From NCBI RefSeq assembly GCF_016653115.1, contig NZ_NHRX01000066.1:62001-126000 (forward strand): DNA of 64,000 nucleotides, read 5' to 3'. Below the pieces are notes generated by a model. That model searched no databases, was not told the DNA's origin, and saw nothing but the letters and a program-made list of their open reading frames with translations. This document shows, in pieces, positions 34,489-43,392 of this stretch (position 1 is the stretch's first letter; each line of letters opens with the position of its first letter). A program made the translations under genes and the position numbers. The stretch is from Rhodocyclus purpureus. Its GTDB lineage: Bacteria; Pseudomonadota; Gammaproteobacteria; Burkholderiales; Rhodocyclaceae.

Positions 34489-36153
34489 ATGTTTTGTGTG
34501 CAATGTGAACAGACCACCCGCAACGTCAAGGGCGTCGCCGGCTGCAGCTTCAACAACGGCAAGTGCGGCAAGACTGGTGAGGTTTCGGACCTCCAGGACA
34601 TGCTCGTGCACCTGCTGCAGGCCGTGTCGACCTACGCCGTCGCCGCGCGCAAGGTCGGCATCGTCGATGCCGAGATCGACGCCTACGTGCCGCAGGCCTT
34701 CTTCTCGACGCTGACCAACGTCAATTTCGACGCCGAGCGCATCATCGACTTCAGCCGCCGCGCCGAAGGCTATCGCAACCAGCTCAAGGCGCGCTATGCA
34801 GCAGCCTGCGCCGAGCAGGGCATCACCCCGGAAACGCTGCCGGCCGCCGCCCACTACCAGTTGCCCGACGCCAAGGTGGTGATGCTCTCCGACGCCCTGC
34901 AGTTCCGCTTCAACCTGCAGAAGGCCGAAGTCGGCGAGGACGTGATCGGCCTGCGTCTCCTCTCCCTCTACGGCCTCAAGGGTGCCGCCGCGTACATGGA
35001 ACACGCGCGCGTCCTCGGCCAGACCGACGCCGAGGTGGCGGGGAAATTCCACGAGATCATGGCCTGGCTGGCGACCAACCCGACCGATGTCGGCCAGCTC
35101 TTCCAGTGCTCGATGGACATCGGCCAGCTCAACTACCGCATCATGCAGATGCTCGACAAGGGTGAGACCGACACCTTCGGCCATCCCGAACCGACCCGCG
35201 TCAACACGCAGCCGATCAAGGGCCAGGCGATCCTCGTCTCCGGCCACGACTACCACGATCTCGAACTGATCCTGCAGCAGACCGAGGGCCGCGGCATCAA
35301 CGTCTACACGCACGGCGAAATGCTGCCGGCGCACGCCTACCCCGCGTTCAAGAAGTACAAGCACCTGGTCGGCAACTACGGCACCGCCTGGCAGAACCAG
35401 CAGAGCGAGTTCGCCGCGTTCCCGGGCAGCATCGTCATGACCTCGAACTGCATCATCGACCCGAAGGTCGGCGACTACACTGCGCGCATCTTCACGCGCA
35501 GCATCGTCGGCTGGCCGGGTGTCACGCACCTCGCCGACAACGACTTCACGCCGGTGATCGAAGCCGCGCTGGCGCAGCCCGGCTTCACCGCCGATGCCGA
35601 GCCGGTCTATACGACCACGGGCTTTGCGCGCAACGCGCTGATGGGCGCGGCACCGGCGGTGATCGAGCAGGTCAAGGCCGGCAACATCAAGCACTTCTTC
35701 CTGATCGGCGGCTGCGACGGCATCCGTGACGAGCGCAGCTACTACACCGAGATGGCACAGGCCGTGCCGAAGGACTCGCTGATCCTGACGCTCGCCTGCG
35801 GCAAGTTCCGCTTCAACACGCTCGAGTTCGGCGACATCAACGGCATCCCGCGTCTCTTGGACATCGGCCAGTGCAACGACGCCTACTCGGCGATCCAGCT
35901 CGCGCTGGCGCTGGCGGACGCCTTCGAGTGCGGCGTCAATGACCTGCCGCTATCGCTGGTGCTGTCGTGGTTCGAGCAGAAGGCAATCGTGATCCTGCTG
36001 ACGCTGCTCTCGCTCGGCATCAAGGACATCCGCGTCGGCCCGACCGCTCCCGGCTTCCTGACGCCGAACCTGGTCGGCATCCTCAACCAGCAGTTCGGCC
36101 TGAAGCTGATCGGCTCGGTCGAGGAAGACCTGAAGGACATGCTCGCCGCCTGA
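34489..36153 (+). CDS. hcp: Hydroxylamine reductase / hybrid cluster protein
   Basis: A 554-residue Hcp. The N-terminal cysteines C3, C6, C19 and C26 ([26 protein letters not shown]) give the proximal cluster in the spacing of class II (proteobacterial) Hcp. Later Cys/His/Glu residues of the hybrid cluster are in [24 protein letters not shown] and [12 protein letters not shown]. Hcp reduces NO or hydroxylamine and acts in protein S-nitrosylation. The electron donor gene hcr is not next to it. The start at ATG 34489 has AAGGAAG upstream. Promoter architecture points to NorR and sigma-54 control. Confidence 0.96.
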   Translation: MFCVQCEQTTRNVKGVAGCSFNNGKCGKTGEVSDLQDMLVHLLQAVSTYAVAARKVGIVDAEIDAYVPQAFFSTLTNVNFDAERIIDFSRRAEGYRNQLKARYAAACAEQGITPETLPAAAHYQLPDAKVVMLSDALQFRFNLQKAEVGEDVIGLRLLSLYGLKGAAAYMEHARVLGQTDAEVAGKFHEIMAWLATNPTDVGQLFQCSMDIGQLNYRIMQMLDKGETDTFGHPEPTRVNTQPIKGQAILVSGHDYHDLELILQQTEGRGINVYTHGEMLPAHAYPAFKKYKHLVGNYGTAWQNQQSEFAAFPGSIVMTSNCIIDPKVGDYTARIFTRSIVGWPGVTHLADNDFTPVIEAALAQPGFTADAEPVYTTTGFARNALMGAAPAVIEQVKAGNIKHFFLIGGCDGIRDERSYYTEMAQAVPKDSLILTLACGKFRFNTLEFGDINGIPRLLDIGQCNDAYSAIQLALALADAFECGVNDLPLSLVLSWFEQKAIVILLTLLSLGIKDIRVGPTAPGFLTPNLVGILNQQFGLKLIGSVEEDLKDMLAA

Positions 36154-36196
36154 TCGCCCGCGGTGCCTGCGGCGAGATTCGCCGCAGGCAGGGGCT

Positions 36197-36225
36197 TGCG
36201 CTCCCCGGCAGTCTTCTCTATAATG
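36197..36225 (+). promoter_or_regulatory. Promoter of the first tRNA-Arg
   Basis: TTGCGC (36197-36202) and consensus TATAAT (36220-36225) with a 17-bp spacer. Confidence 0.6.
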
Positions 36226-36279
36226 CGCAGCTTCTGACGCAGCGCGAACGACAGTTCGAGCAGCAATTCAGATGGCAGC

Positions 36280-36356
36280 GCGCCCGTAGCTCAGTTGGAT
36301 AGAGTACTTGGCTACGAACCAAGGGGTCGGGCGTTCGAATCGCTCCGGGCGCGCCA
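36280..36356 (+). tRNA. tRNA-Arg (anticodon ACG), copy 1
   Basis: A 77-nt tRNA with encoded CCA. Acceptor GCGCCCG/CGGGCGC, D arm TAGCTCAGTTGGATAGAG, anticodon loop CTACGAA (ACG, read as ICG after deamination) and T arm GTTCGAATC. Identical to the copy at 36506. Confidence 0.97.
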
Positions 36357-36365
36357 AGAAGTCTT

Positions 36366-36404
36366 CAAGCAGAAAGCCAACCGCAAGGTTGGCTTTCTGC
36401 TTTT
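36366..36404 (+). terminator. Terminator of tRNA-Arg copy 1
   Basis: AGCAGAAAGCCAACC and GGTTGGCTTTCTGCT form a 15-bp stem around GCAA, followed by TTT. Confidence 0.9.
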
Positions 36405-36436
36405 GCGCGTCCCGTATCTTGCACTCTTGATCTTGC

Positions 36437-36464
36437 TTGACAGCCGCTGCCGATGGGCTATAAT
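36437..36464 (+). promoter_or_regulatory. Strong promoter of the second tRNA-Arg
   Basis: Consensus TTGACA (36437-36442) and TATAAT (36459-36464) with a 16-bp spacer, 41 bp upstream of the tRNA. Confidence 0.75.
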
Positions 36465-36505
36465 CCTGCCCTCTGTCACCGACGAAATCGTCCGACAGAG
36501 GCAGC

Positions 36506-36582
36506 GCGCCCGTAGCTCAGTTGGATAGAGTACTTGGCTACGAACCAAGGGGTCGGGCGTTCGAATCGCTCCGGGCGCGCCA
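36506..36582 (+). tRNA. tRNA-Arg (anticodon ACG), copy 2
   Basis: Identical in sequence to copy 1, 226 bp downstream, with its own promoter and terminator. The flank after the CCA (AAGAAGTCTTCAAGC) is also shared. Confidence 0.97.
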
Positions 36583-36592
36583 AGAAGTCTTC

Positions 36593-36630
36593 AAGCAAAA
36601 AGCCAACCGCAAGGTTGGCTTTTTGCTTTT
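36593..36630 (+). terminator. Terminator of tRNA-Arg copy 2
   Basis: AGCAAAAAGCCAACC and GGTTGGCTTTTTGCT form a stem around GCAA, followed by TTT. It differs from the first terminator by a compensated base pair (G-C to A-T), so the stem is kept. Confidence 0.9.
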
Positions 36631-36648
36631 GGGGTATCCCGAATTTTG

Positions 36649-36810
36649 TCAGGTGTCGAAGAGCACGTACTTCACCATGACCGCGAAGATCGCGTAGGTC
36701 ACGGCGAAGAAGAGGCCGGTCCAGACGGTGCTGACGGTCGCTGCCCAGCCGATGATCACGGCCATCGGCAGCAACAGGAAGATGATCAGCTGCTTCTTGG
36801 TCCAATCCAT
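36649..36810 (-). CDS. Small membrane protein, 53 residues
   Basis: A short frame, ATG at 36810 to TGA at 36649. It encodes MDWTKKQLIIFLLLPMAVII near the start and a second hydrophobic stretch (TGLFFAVTYAIFAVMVKYVL), so two membrane segments joined by a short turn. Codon use is normal for the window (GC-rich third positions) and GGGAAA lies upstream as a possible ribosome site. No family recognised. It sits between tRNA-Arg and the DUF2914-like gene, on the same strand as the latter, 77 bp downstream of its stop. Confidence 0.65.
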   Translation of the reverse strand: MDWTKKQLIIFLLLPMAVIIGWAATVSTVWTGLFFAVTYAIFAVMVKYVLFDT

Positions 36811-36887
36811 TGCACTGTTTCCCGTGAAAAATCCGTTATGAAATCACGTAACGCCGCCTCAGGCTAGAGGCTGCGGGCCGGGCGGCT

Positions 36888-37964
36888 TCAGTTGAAGCTG
36901 CGCACGACCAGGTCTTCAGGCGCGACGGTGCCGCGCTCGACCTCGAGCTTGAGCGTGCCGATCGTGCGCCCGTCCTGGGTCCCGACCACCAGTCGCCAGC
37001 TTCCCGGCTGCGGGTCGAGGACCCAGGAATGGCCACGGAAGCCGCCGGCGCGGCCGCCGGTCGACTGGAAGCGGCTGTGCGCGACCGCGCGCCAGCGGCC
37101 CTTGTCGAGGAATTCCCAGCGGTGTTCGAGCGCGGCCGTGACGCCTTTCGGCGCGAACACCGCCGACACGCCGTAGAGCTTGTCGCCCGCGGCGACATGG
37201 ACGGTGGTCGACGCGTCGCGCCAGAATTGCCAGAAGGGGGGGCGTTCCACCAGCAGGTCGGGGCGACCGCCCTCGATGGTCAGGCCGTGACCGACGGCGA
37301 GGTCGCGCATGACCAGCGGTACCGGTGCGATCATGCCGAGGTTCCAGGCGAGCAGGAGCACGCTCGTCATCCCCCAGGACGGCCAGATCGACCCCGGTCG
37401 CCCCGGCGCCAGCCACCAGGTCAGGTGGGCGAGGAGGAGTCCGGCGATGGTCGATACGTAGAACCAGAGCGGATCGAGGCTGCCGAGCGCGTGCGGCAGG
37501 ACGAAATTGCAGAGCAGGATGGCGTTGAGCGCGAGCATCGCCCAAGTCAGCGTGAAGCGCTCGCCGTAGCGCTTGCCGACGAATTCGTTGCCGACCAGGA
37601 GCGCGCCGAGGAAGAGCGTCATCAGCCAGGTGCCGAGGTGGCCGGAGCTCTTGAAATAGAGGATGAAGAGCGCCGAGAAGATGCCGCCGAACAGGAACTG
37701 CAGCGCGAGATAGGGCGCCTGCCAGGCCAGCCCGGCGACCCGTTCGCGCAGTTTCGTACCCGGTTCCGGCGCCACCACCTGCAGCGCCTCGCGGCGTGCC
37801 AGCCACAGCGCAAGCAGGCCGGCGGCGAGCAGGTAGGCGCCGAGCTTCCAGAAGTCGGCCGTCTGCACCTTGCGGCCGAGTGTCAGCGCGTCCCAGATGA
37901 AGCCGCCGAGGAAAGCCGCCAGCGGATAGAAGCGGCGCAGGAAGTCGAGGGTCTGCTCTTTCAC
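36888..37964 (-). CDS. Membrane protein with C-terminal DUF2914-like domain
   Basis: A 358-residue protein. Residues ~10-220 hold six or more membrane segments (FKSSGHLGTWLMTLFLGALLVGNEF between two of them). Residues ~245-355 are a soluble domain, probably periplasmic, resembling DUF2914: ALEHRWEFLDKGRWRAVAHS, then GFRGHSWVLDPQPGSWRLVV and RTIGTLKLEVE. Function unknown; the domain looks like a beta-sandwich ligand or stress domain. It begins 55 bp after the rlmD stop, so cotranscription with rlmD is likely. Confidence 0.75.
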   Translation of the reverse strand: MKEQTLDFLRRFYPLAAFLGGFIWDALTLGRKVQTADFWKLGAYLLAAGLLALWLARREALQVVAPEPGTKLRERVAGLAWQAPYLALQFLFGGIFSALFILYFKSSGHLGTWLMTLFLGALLVGNEFVGKRYGERFTLTWAMLALNAILLCNFVLPHALGSLDPLWFYVSTIAGLLLAHLTWWLAPGRPGSIWPSWGMTSVLLLAWNLGMIAPVPLVMRDLAVGHGLTIEGGRPDLLVERPPFWQFWRDASTTVHVAAGDKLYGVSAVFAPKGVTAALEHRWEFLDKGRWRAVAHSRFQSTGGRAGGFRGHSWVLDPQPGSWRLVVGTQDGRTIGTLKLEVERGTVAPEDLVVRSFN

Positions 37965-38019
37965 GGGGAACTCGGCGGCGCTGCGGCCGCGGCCGCAGCG
38001 TTCAGGTGCAACAGGACGT

Positions 38020-39318
38020 TCAGCCGCGCTCGAACAGCGCGATCGATTCGACGTGCGAGGTGTTCGGGAACATGTTCACGACGCCGGCGCCGCGCAGGCG
38101 GTAGCCCTTCTGGTGGGTGAGGATCGCCGCGTCGCGTGCGAGCGTCGACGGGTTGCACGAGATATAGACGATCCTCGAGGGTCCGTCGTCGGCGAGCGAC
38201 TTCACCACCTCGACCGCGCCTTCGCGCGGCGGGTCGATCAGCATCTTGTCGAAGCGGCCGAGCGCGGCGATCGACTCGGGCGTCGCCTCGAACAGGTTGG
38301 CCACCGCGAACTGCGTCCTGTCGGCGAGCCCGTTGTCCGCGGCGTTCTCGCCCGCGCGACGGACCAGCTCGGCGCTGCCTTCGATACCGACGACCTCGGC
38401 GCCGCAGCGCGCGATCGGCAGCGTGAAGTTGCCGAGCCCGCAGAAGAGGTCGGCGATGCGTTCTCCTGGCTGCACGTCGAGCAGGCGCAGCGCACGCCGC
38501 ACCAGCACGCGGTTGATCGCATGGTTGACCTGCGTGAATTCGGTCGGCGCGAAGAAGTGCTCGATGCCGAATTCGGGCAGCGTGTAGGAGAGGGGCGCTG
38601 CGTCGAGCGGATGGAAACGATAGGCGGACGCCGGGCCCTTCGGCTGCAGGTAGAAGACGATGCCGTGCAGGTCGGCGAATTCGCGCAGCAGCACCTCGTC
38701 GGCCGGAGTCGGCGCTTCGAGCACGCGCAGGACGAGGACGGTGACGTGTTCGCCGACCGCGAACTCGATCTGCGGCAGGCGCTCGGCGATCGACAGCTGG
38801 CCGACCAGCGCGCGCAGCGGCATGATCAGCGCCGACAGTTTCGGCGGCAGGTTCGGGCACTGCGCCATCTCGGCGACGTAGCTGCTCTTGCGCTCGTGGA
38901 AGCCGACCAGGACGCCGCCTTTCTTCACCACCTTGCGCACCGACAGCCGGCCGCGGTGGCGGTAGCCCCACTGGCTGCCGTAGATCGCCGGGAACAGCTG
39001 CTCGGCTTCGGTCTTGCCGAGGAAGTGCAGGTTGTCTTCGAGAACGCGCTGCTTGGCGGCGACCTGCGCCGCCATGTCGACATGCTGCATGCTGCAGCCG
39101 CCGCAGACGCCGAAGTGCGGGCAACGCGGCGTGACGCGGTTGGCCGAGGGCTTGAGCACGCGTGTCAGGCGGGCGACCTCGTAGGTCGGTTTCTTGCGGT
39201 GCGCTTCGAACTCGACGAGTTCGCCGGGCAGTGCGCCCTCGATGAAGATCGTCTTGCCATCGAGCCGCGCGATCCCGCGAGCTTCGTGGTCGAGCGATTC
39301 GATGATTCCGGTCGGCAT
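38020..39318 (-). CDS. rlmD: 23S rRNA (uracil-1939-C5)-methyltransferase RlmD
   Basis: A 432-residue SAM-dependent RNA m5U methyltransferase (RumA type). An N-terminal TRAM domain ([20 protein letters not shown]) precedes the Fe-S motif [14 protein letters not shown] (three Cys; the fourth in MAQCPNLPP). The SAM domain has [20 protein letters not shown] and the catalytic Cys in [12 protein letters not shown]. It methylates U1939 of 23S rRNA. An ATG two codons upstream is also possible. The downstream gene is the DUF2914-like membrane protein. Confidence 0.95.
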   Translation of the reverse strand: MPTGIIESLDHEARGIARLDGKTIFIEGALPGELVEFEAHRKKPTYEVARLTRVLKPSANRVTPRCPHFGVCGGCSMQHVDMAAQVAAKQRVLEDNLHFLGKTEAEQLFPAIYGSQWGYRHRGRLSVRKVVKKGGVLVGFHERKSSYVAEMAQCPNLPPKLSALIMPLRALVGQLSIAERLPQIEFAVGEHVTVLVLRVLEAPTPADEVLLREFADLHGIVFYLQPKGPASAYRFHPLDAAPLSYTLPEFGIEHFFAPTEFTQVNHAINRVLVRRALRLLDVQPGERIADLFCGLGNFTLPIARCGAEVVGIEGSAELVRRAGENAADNGLADRTQFAVANLFEATPESIAALGRFDKMLIDPPREGAVEVVKSLADDGPSRIVYISCNPSTLARDAAILTHQKGYRLRGAGVVNMFPNTSHVESIALFERG

Positions 39319-39601
39319 GATCATTCCTGCGGCAAAGCGCGGATTGTAGCGAGCGGCAGCGGTTTTTCAAGGTAATGGAGGCCATGCGCCGTGATTTACA
39401 ATCATTAACAACGCCAATAAGCCCGCGCCCTGCCGAAGTATTGCCAACAGGGTCATCTTCGTGACATGCTGCATCGCGTCAATCACTAGCCGTCCTTTGC
39501 GAAGCGGAGTAGGATTGCGCGCTGATCGGCGCCCCCGCCGGTCGAGCCGGCCCAAAAAATGACCGGTTGTTGGTCCAACTTTTGTCCATAAGGATTCAAA
39601 A

Positions 39602-39817
39602 ATGAAGAACTCCCTCCTGATTGCCGCCCTGCTCGCCGCTGTTGCCGTTTCCGCTTGCGACAAGAAGCCCGCCGAAGCGCCCGCTGCTCCGGCTCCCGCT
39701 GCTGCCCCGGCTGAAGCTGCTCCGGCGCCGGCTGCGACCGAAGAAAAGGCTGCTGAAGAAGCGAAGGCTGCTGAAGCTGCTGCTCCGGCTGCTGCCCCGG
39801 CCGAAGAAAAGAAGTAA
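39602..39817 (+). CDS. Small Ala/Pro/Glu-rich lipoprotein
   Basis: A 71-residue protein. The signal ends in the lipobox VSAC with Cys19 the lipid-modified residue. The mature part is low-complexity Ala, Pro, Glu and Lys (PAAAPAEAAPAPAATEEKA). Such proteins may form an extended, flexible periplasmic tether, but no function is known. A good ribosome site region precedes it and two hairpins follow, so it is its own unit. Confidence 0.75.
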   Translation: MKNSLLIAALLAAVAVSACDKKPAEAPAAPAPAAAPAEAAPAPAATEEKAAEEAKAAEAAAPAAAPAEEKK

Positions 39818-39840
39818 GCAGCAATATATTGCTGCGCTGA

Positions 39841-39890
39841 GCGGGTCTCCGACCCGCTTGCCGAAAGAAGCCGGCCTCGTGCCGGCTTTG
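39841..39890 (+). terminator. Two hairpins after the small lipoprotein gene
   Basis: GCGGGTC-TCC-GACCCGC (39841-39857) is followed by AAGCCGGC-CTCGT-GCCGGCTT (39868-39888). The second runs into TTGTCGTTT, a weak T-tract; it is the likelier terminator. Confidence 0.65.
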
Positions 39891-40004
39891 TCGTTTACGC
39901 GCGTTTGCAGCCGCGTTTCCCTGCGTCAGCGGCGGCGGGCAAGGCTTCGCCGACGGTCGTCCGTGCTAGACTTCGCAGCTTCCATCATTCCGCCCGGCCC
40001 TGCC

Positions 40005-41450
40005 ATGCGCTACCTGTCGACCCGTGCCGCCTCGTCGGACGCTGCTTCCTCCAAATCCTTCTGTGACATCCTGCTCGGCGGCCTCGCGCCGGACGGCGGG
40101 CTCTACCTGCCCGAGTCCTACCCGCAGGTCACGCGCGCCGAACTCGACGCCTGGCGCGGCCTGTCCTACGCCGACCTCGCCTTCGCCGTGCTGTCGAAGT
40201 TCATCGACGATATTCCTGCGGACGACCTGAAGGCGCTGGTCAAGCGCACCTACACTGCCGAAACCTACGCCTACGTGCGTGGCGGCGGCGACGCTGCCGA
40301 GATCACGCCGCTGCGCTGGCTGGAACCGGGGTTGGGTATCCTCGAACTCTCGAACGGCCCGACCCTGGCGTTCAAGGACATGGCGATGCAGTTGCTCGGC
40401 GCGCTGTTCGAGTACGTGCTCGCCAAGCGCGGCGAGGAGATCAACATCCTCGGCGCCACCTCCGGCGACACCGGCTCGGCCGCCGAGTACGCGATGCGCG
40501 GCAAGAAGGGCGTGCGCGTCTTCATGCTCTCGCCGGCCGGGCGCATGAGCGACTTCCAGCGCGCGCAGATGTACTCGCTGCAGGACGAGAACATCCATAA
40601 CATCGCCGTGCGCGGCACCTTCGACGACGCGCAGGACATCGTCAAGGCGGTCTCCAACGACGCCGGGTTCAAGGCGAAGTACCGCATCGGCGCGGTGAAT
40701 TCGATCAACTGGGCGCGCGTCGTCGCGCAGATCGTCTATTACTTCAAGGGTTACTTCGCGGCCACGCAGAGCAACGACGAAAAGGTTGCCTTCGCGGTGC
40801 CTTCGGGCAACTTCGGCAACATCTGCGCCGGCCACATCGCGCGCCAGATGGGGCTGCCGATCGCCCGCCTGGTGCTGGCGACCAACGAGAACGACGTGCT
40901 CGACGAGTTCTTCCACTCAGGCGCCTACCGCCCGCGTTCGGCTGCCGACACGCACGCCACCTCGAGCCCGTCGATGGACATCTCCAAGGCGTCGAACTTC
41001 GAACGCTTCGTCTACGACCTGGTCGGCCGCGACCCGGCGGTGGTGCGCAAGCTGTGGGCCGAAGTCGACGCCGGTCGCGGTTTCGACCTCGCCGCGACCG
41101 ACTACTTCGCGCGCATCCCCGGATTCGGCTTCGTCTCCGGCAGCAGCACGCACGCCAACCGCCTGGCGACGATCCGCGACACCTTCGAGCAGTACGGCGT
41201 CGTCGTCGACCCGCACACGGCCGACGGCCTCAAGGTTGCCGCCGAATTCCGCGAAGCCGGCGTGCCGATGATCGTGCTCGAGACGGCGCAGCCGGCCAAG
41301 TTCGAAGCGACCATCTTCGAAGCCTTCGGCCGCCTCCCCGAGCGTCCGCGCGCGCTGGTCGGCATCGAGCAGTTGCCGCAACGCGTCGAGACCCTCGACG
41401 TCGACGTCCAGGCGGTCAAGGACTTCGTCGCCCGCCACGTCGAGGCGTAA
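40005..41450 (+). CDS. thrC: Threonine synthase
   Basis: A 481-residue PLP enzyme of fold type II that converts O-phosphohomoserine to threonine. The N-terminal domain (MRYLSTR, then FCDILLGGLAPDGGLYLPE) and the PLP lysine in PTLAFKDMAMQ are clear; GATSGDTGSAAEYAMRGKKGV binds the cofactor phosphate. Length matches the longer (fungal/beta-type) ThrC family. Start at ATG 40005; the frame is open upstream but that part has no homology. Homoserine dehydrogenase is not in the window. A REP array follows. Confidence 0.95.
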   Translation: MRYLSTRAASSDAASSKSFCDILLGGLAPDGGLYLPESYPQVTRAELDAWRGLSYADLAFAVLSKFIDDIPADDLKALVKRTYTAETYAYVRGGGDAAEITPLRWLEPGLGILELSNGPTLAFKDMAMQLLGALFEYVLAKRGEEINILGATSGDTGSAAEYAMRGKKGVRVFMLSPAGRMSDFQRAQMYSLQDENIHNIAVRGTFDDAQDIVKAVSNDAGFKAKYRIGAVNSINWARVVAQIVYYFKGYFAATQSNDEKVAFAVPSGNFGNICAGHIARQMGLPIARLVLATNENDVLDEFFHSGAYRPRSAADTHATSSPSMDISKASNFERFVYDLVGRDPAVVRKLWAEVDAGRGFDLAATDYFARIPGFGFVSGSSTHANRLATIRDTFEQYGVVVDPHTADGLKVAAEFREAGVPMIVLETAQPAKFEATIFEAFGRLPERPRALVGIEQLPQRVETLDVDVQAVKDFVARHVEA

Positions 41451-41474
41451 TAAGTTTCGGGGACGTTATTTCAC

Positions 41475-42357
41475 GTCATCGCGAGCCCGCAGGGCGTGGC
41501 GATCCAGTACGTGGGGCTCGCGTCGTGAAGGGCGTCGAGACAGAAAACGAACTGGATTGCCACGGCGCTGCGCGCCTCGCAATGACGGCGCTGTTGCCAC
41601 GGCGCTGCGTGCCTCGCAATGAACGGCGGTGCCGGGAGTGCATGGAGAGGGGCTGAGACCGTAACCGTCATCGCGAGCCCGCAGGGCGTGGCGATCCAGT
41701 ACGTGGGGCTCGCGTCGTGAAGGGCGCCGAGACAGAAAACGAACTGGATTGCCACGGCGCTGCGCGCCTCGCAATGACGGCGGTTTTGCCCCCTGGCGCT
41801 GCGCGCCTCGTAATGACGGCGGTGCCGGGAGTGCATGGAGATGGGCTGAGAGCGTAACCGTCATCGCGAGCCCGCAGGGCGTGGCGATCCAGTACGTGGG
41901 GCTCGCGTCGTGAAGGGCGTCGAGACAGAGAACGAACTGGATTGCCACGGCGCTGCGCGCCTCGCAATGACGGCGGTGTTGCCACGGCGCTGCGCGCCTC
42001 GCAATGACGGCGGTTTTGCCCCCTGGCGCTGCGCGCCTCGTAATGACGGCGGTGCCGGGAGTGCATGGAGATGGGCTGAGACCGTAAACGTCATCGCGAG
42101 CCCGCAGGGCGTGGCGATCCAGTGCGTAGGGCTCGCGTCGTGAAGGGCGTCGAGACAGAAGAACGAACTGGATTGCCACGGCGCTGCGTGCCTCGCAATG
42201 ACGGCGGTGCCGGGAGTGCATGGAGAGGGGCTGAGACCGTAACCGTCATCGCGAGCCCGCAGGGCGTGGCGATCCAGTGCGTGGGGCTCGCGTCTTGAAG
42301 GGCGTCGAGACAGAAAACGAACTGGATTGCCACGGCGCTGCGCGCCTCGCAATGACG
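41475..42357. repeat. REP/BIME-like array between thrC and nadC
   Basis: GTCATCGCGAGCCCGCAGGG recurs at 41475, 41667, 41860, 42090 and 42245 (spacings 192, 193, 230 and 155). Each is followed by a linker and an inverted partner (ACTGGATTGCCACGGCGC then TGCGCGCCTCGCAATGACG). Some units carry one or two extra half-copies of the second type. This is the same family as at 5681-7360 but in opposite orientation with a different linker (CGTCGTGAAGGGCGTCGAGA). Frames open through it are spurious. Confidence 0.9.
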
Positions 42358-42406
42358 TAAGCTCTCGTCGGGCCTGCCGGCCCTCCCAAGGCCGGCGTCC
42401 GTAATT

Positions 42407-43303
42407 TCAGAGGATGCGCATCGACAGGTCGAGCGCGCGCACGTCCTTGGTCAGCGAGCCGATCGAGATGCGGTCGACGCCGGTGGCGGCGATGCCGGCG
42501 ACGGTGTCGAGATTGACGCCACCGGAAGCTTCGAGGATGGCGCGGCCGGCGCCGATGTCGACGGCTTGACGCATGGTCGCGTTGTCCATGTTGTCGAGCA
42601 GGATCATCTTCGCCCCCGCGGCGAGTGCTTCACGCAACTCGTCGAGGTTCTCGACCTCGACCTGGATGAACTTGCAGCGCGCACCGGCAGCAGCGGCGAC
42701 CGCGCGTGCCGCCGCCATCGCCGCGCTGATGCCGCCGGCGGCGGCGATGTGGTTTTCCTTGATCAGGATCGCGTCGTGCAGGCCGAGCCGGTGGTTGCCG
42801 CCGCCGCCGCAGGCGACCGCGTACTTCTGCGCCAGGCGAAGTCCGGGGACCGTCTTGCGCGTGTCTACGATCTGTGCGCGCGAACCGGGAACCGCGGCGA
42901 CCGTATCGACGAATTCGCGCGTGCGCGTCGCCACCCCGGACAGCAACTGCAGGAAGTTGAGTGCGCTGCGTTCGCCGGTGAGCAGCGCGCGTGCGGGCCC
43001 CTCGATCTCGCACAGGGTCTGTCCCGGTTCGACGCGATCGCCGTCGGCGGCCTGCCAGCGCACGCTCACGCGCGGGTCGATGCGCGCGAAGCAGCGCTCG
43101 AACCAGGCGCTGCCGCAGAGCACCGCCGCCTCGCGCGAGATGACGCGGGCGCGGCTGATCGTGTCGGCGGCGACGAGGTCGGCGGTCAGGTCGCCGGCGC
43201 CGACGTCTTCGGCGAGCGCGGCGGCGACGTTGGCGTCGATTTCGGAGTCCGCGGGCAGGGCGGGGCGGGCGGCGATGGTGGATTCGGGCGGGGTGGTGTT
43301 CAT
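42407..43303 (-). CDS. nadC: Nicotinate-nucleotide pyrophosphorylase (carboxylating)
   Basis: A 298-residue quinolinate phosphoribosyltransferase, forming nicotinate mononucleotide from quinolinate and PRPP in de novo NAD synthesis. [76 protein letters not shown] and the C-terminal [20 protein letters not shown] are all diagnostic. Start set at MNTTPPES; the upstream extension is low-quality sequence. Followed downstream only by the REP array. It reads in the same direction as the NAD(P)HX repair gene upstream. Confidence 0.95.
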   Translation of the reverse strand: MNTTPPESTIAARPALPADSEIDANVAAALAEDVGAGDLTADLVAADTISRARVISREAAVLCGSAWFERCFARIDPRVSVRWQAADGDRVEPGQTLCEIEGPARALLTGERSALNFLQLLSGVATRTREFVDTVAAVPGSRAQIVDTRKTVPGLRLAQKYAVACGGGGNHRLGLHDAILIKENHIAAAGGISAAMAAARAVAAAAGARCKFIQVEVENLDELREALAAGAKMILLDNMDNATMRQAVDIGAGRAILEASGGVNLDTVAGIAATGVDRISIGSLTKDVRALDLSMRIL

Positions 43304-43392
43304 CGTGTTCTCGAGTCGTTCGTCAGCGGCGTCATCGTCGCGCCAGCGTCCGATTGTACACCGGCGCTGCCATGGCGAAGTTGCCGGGGCTG

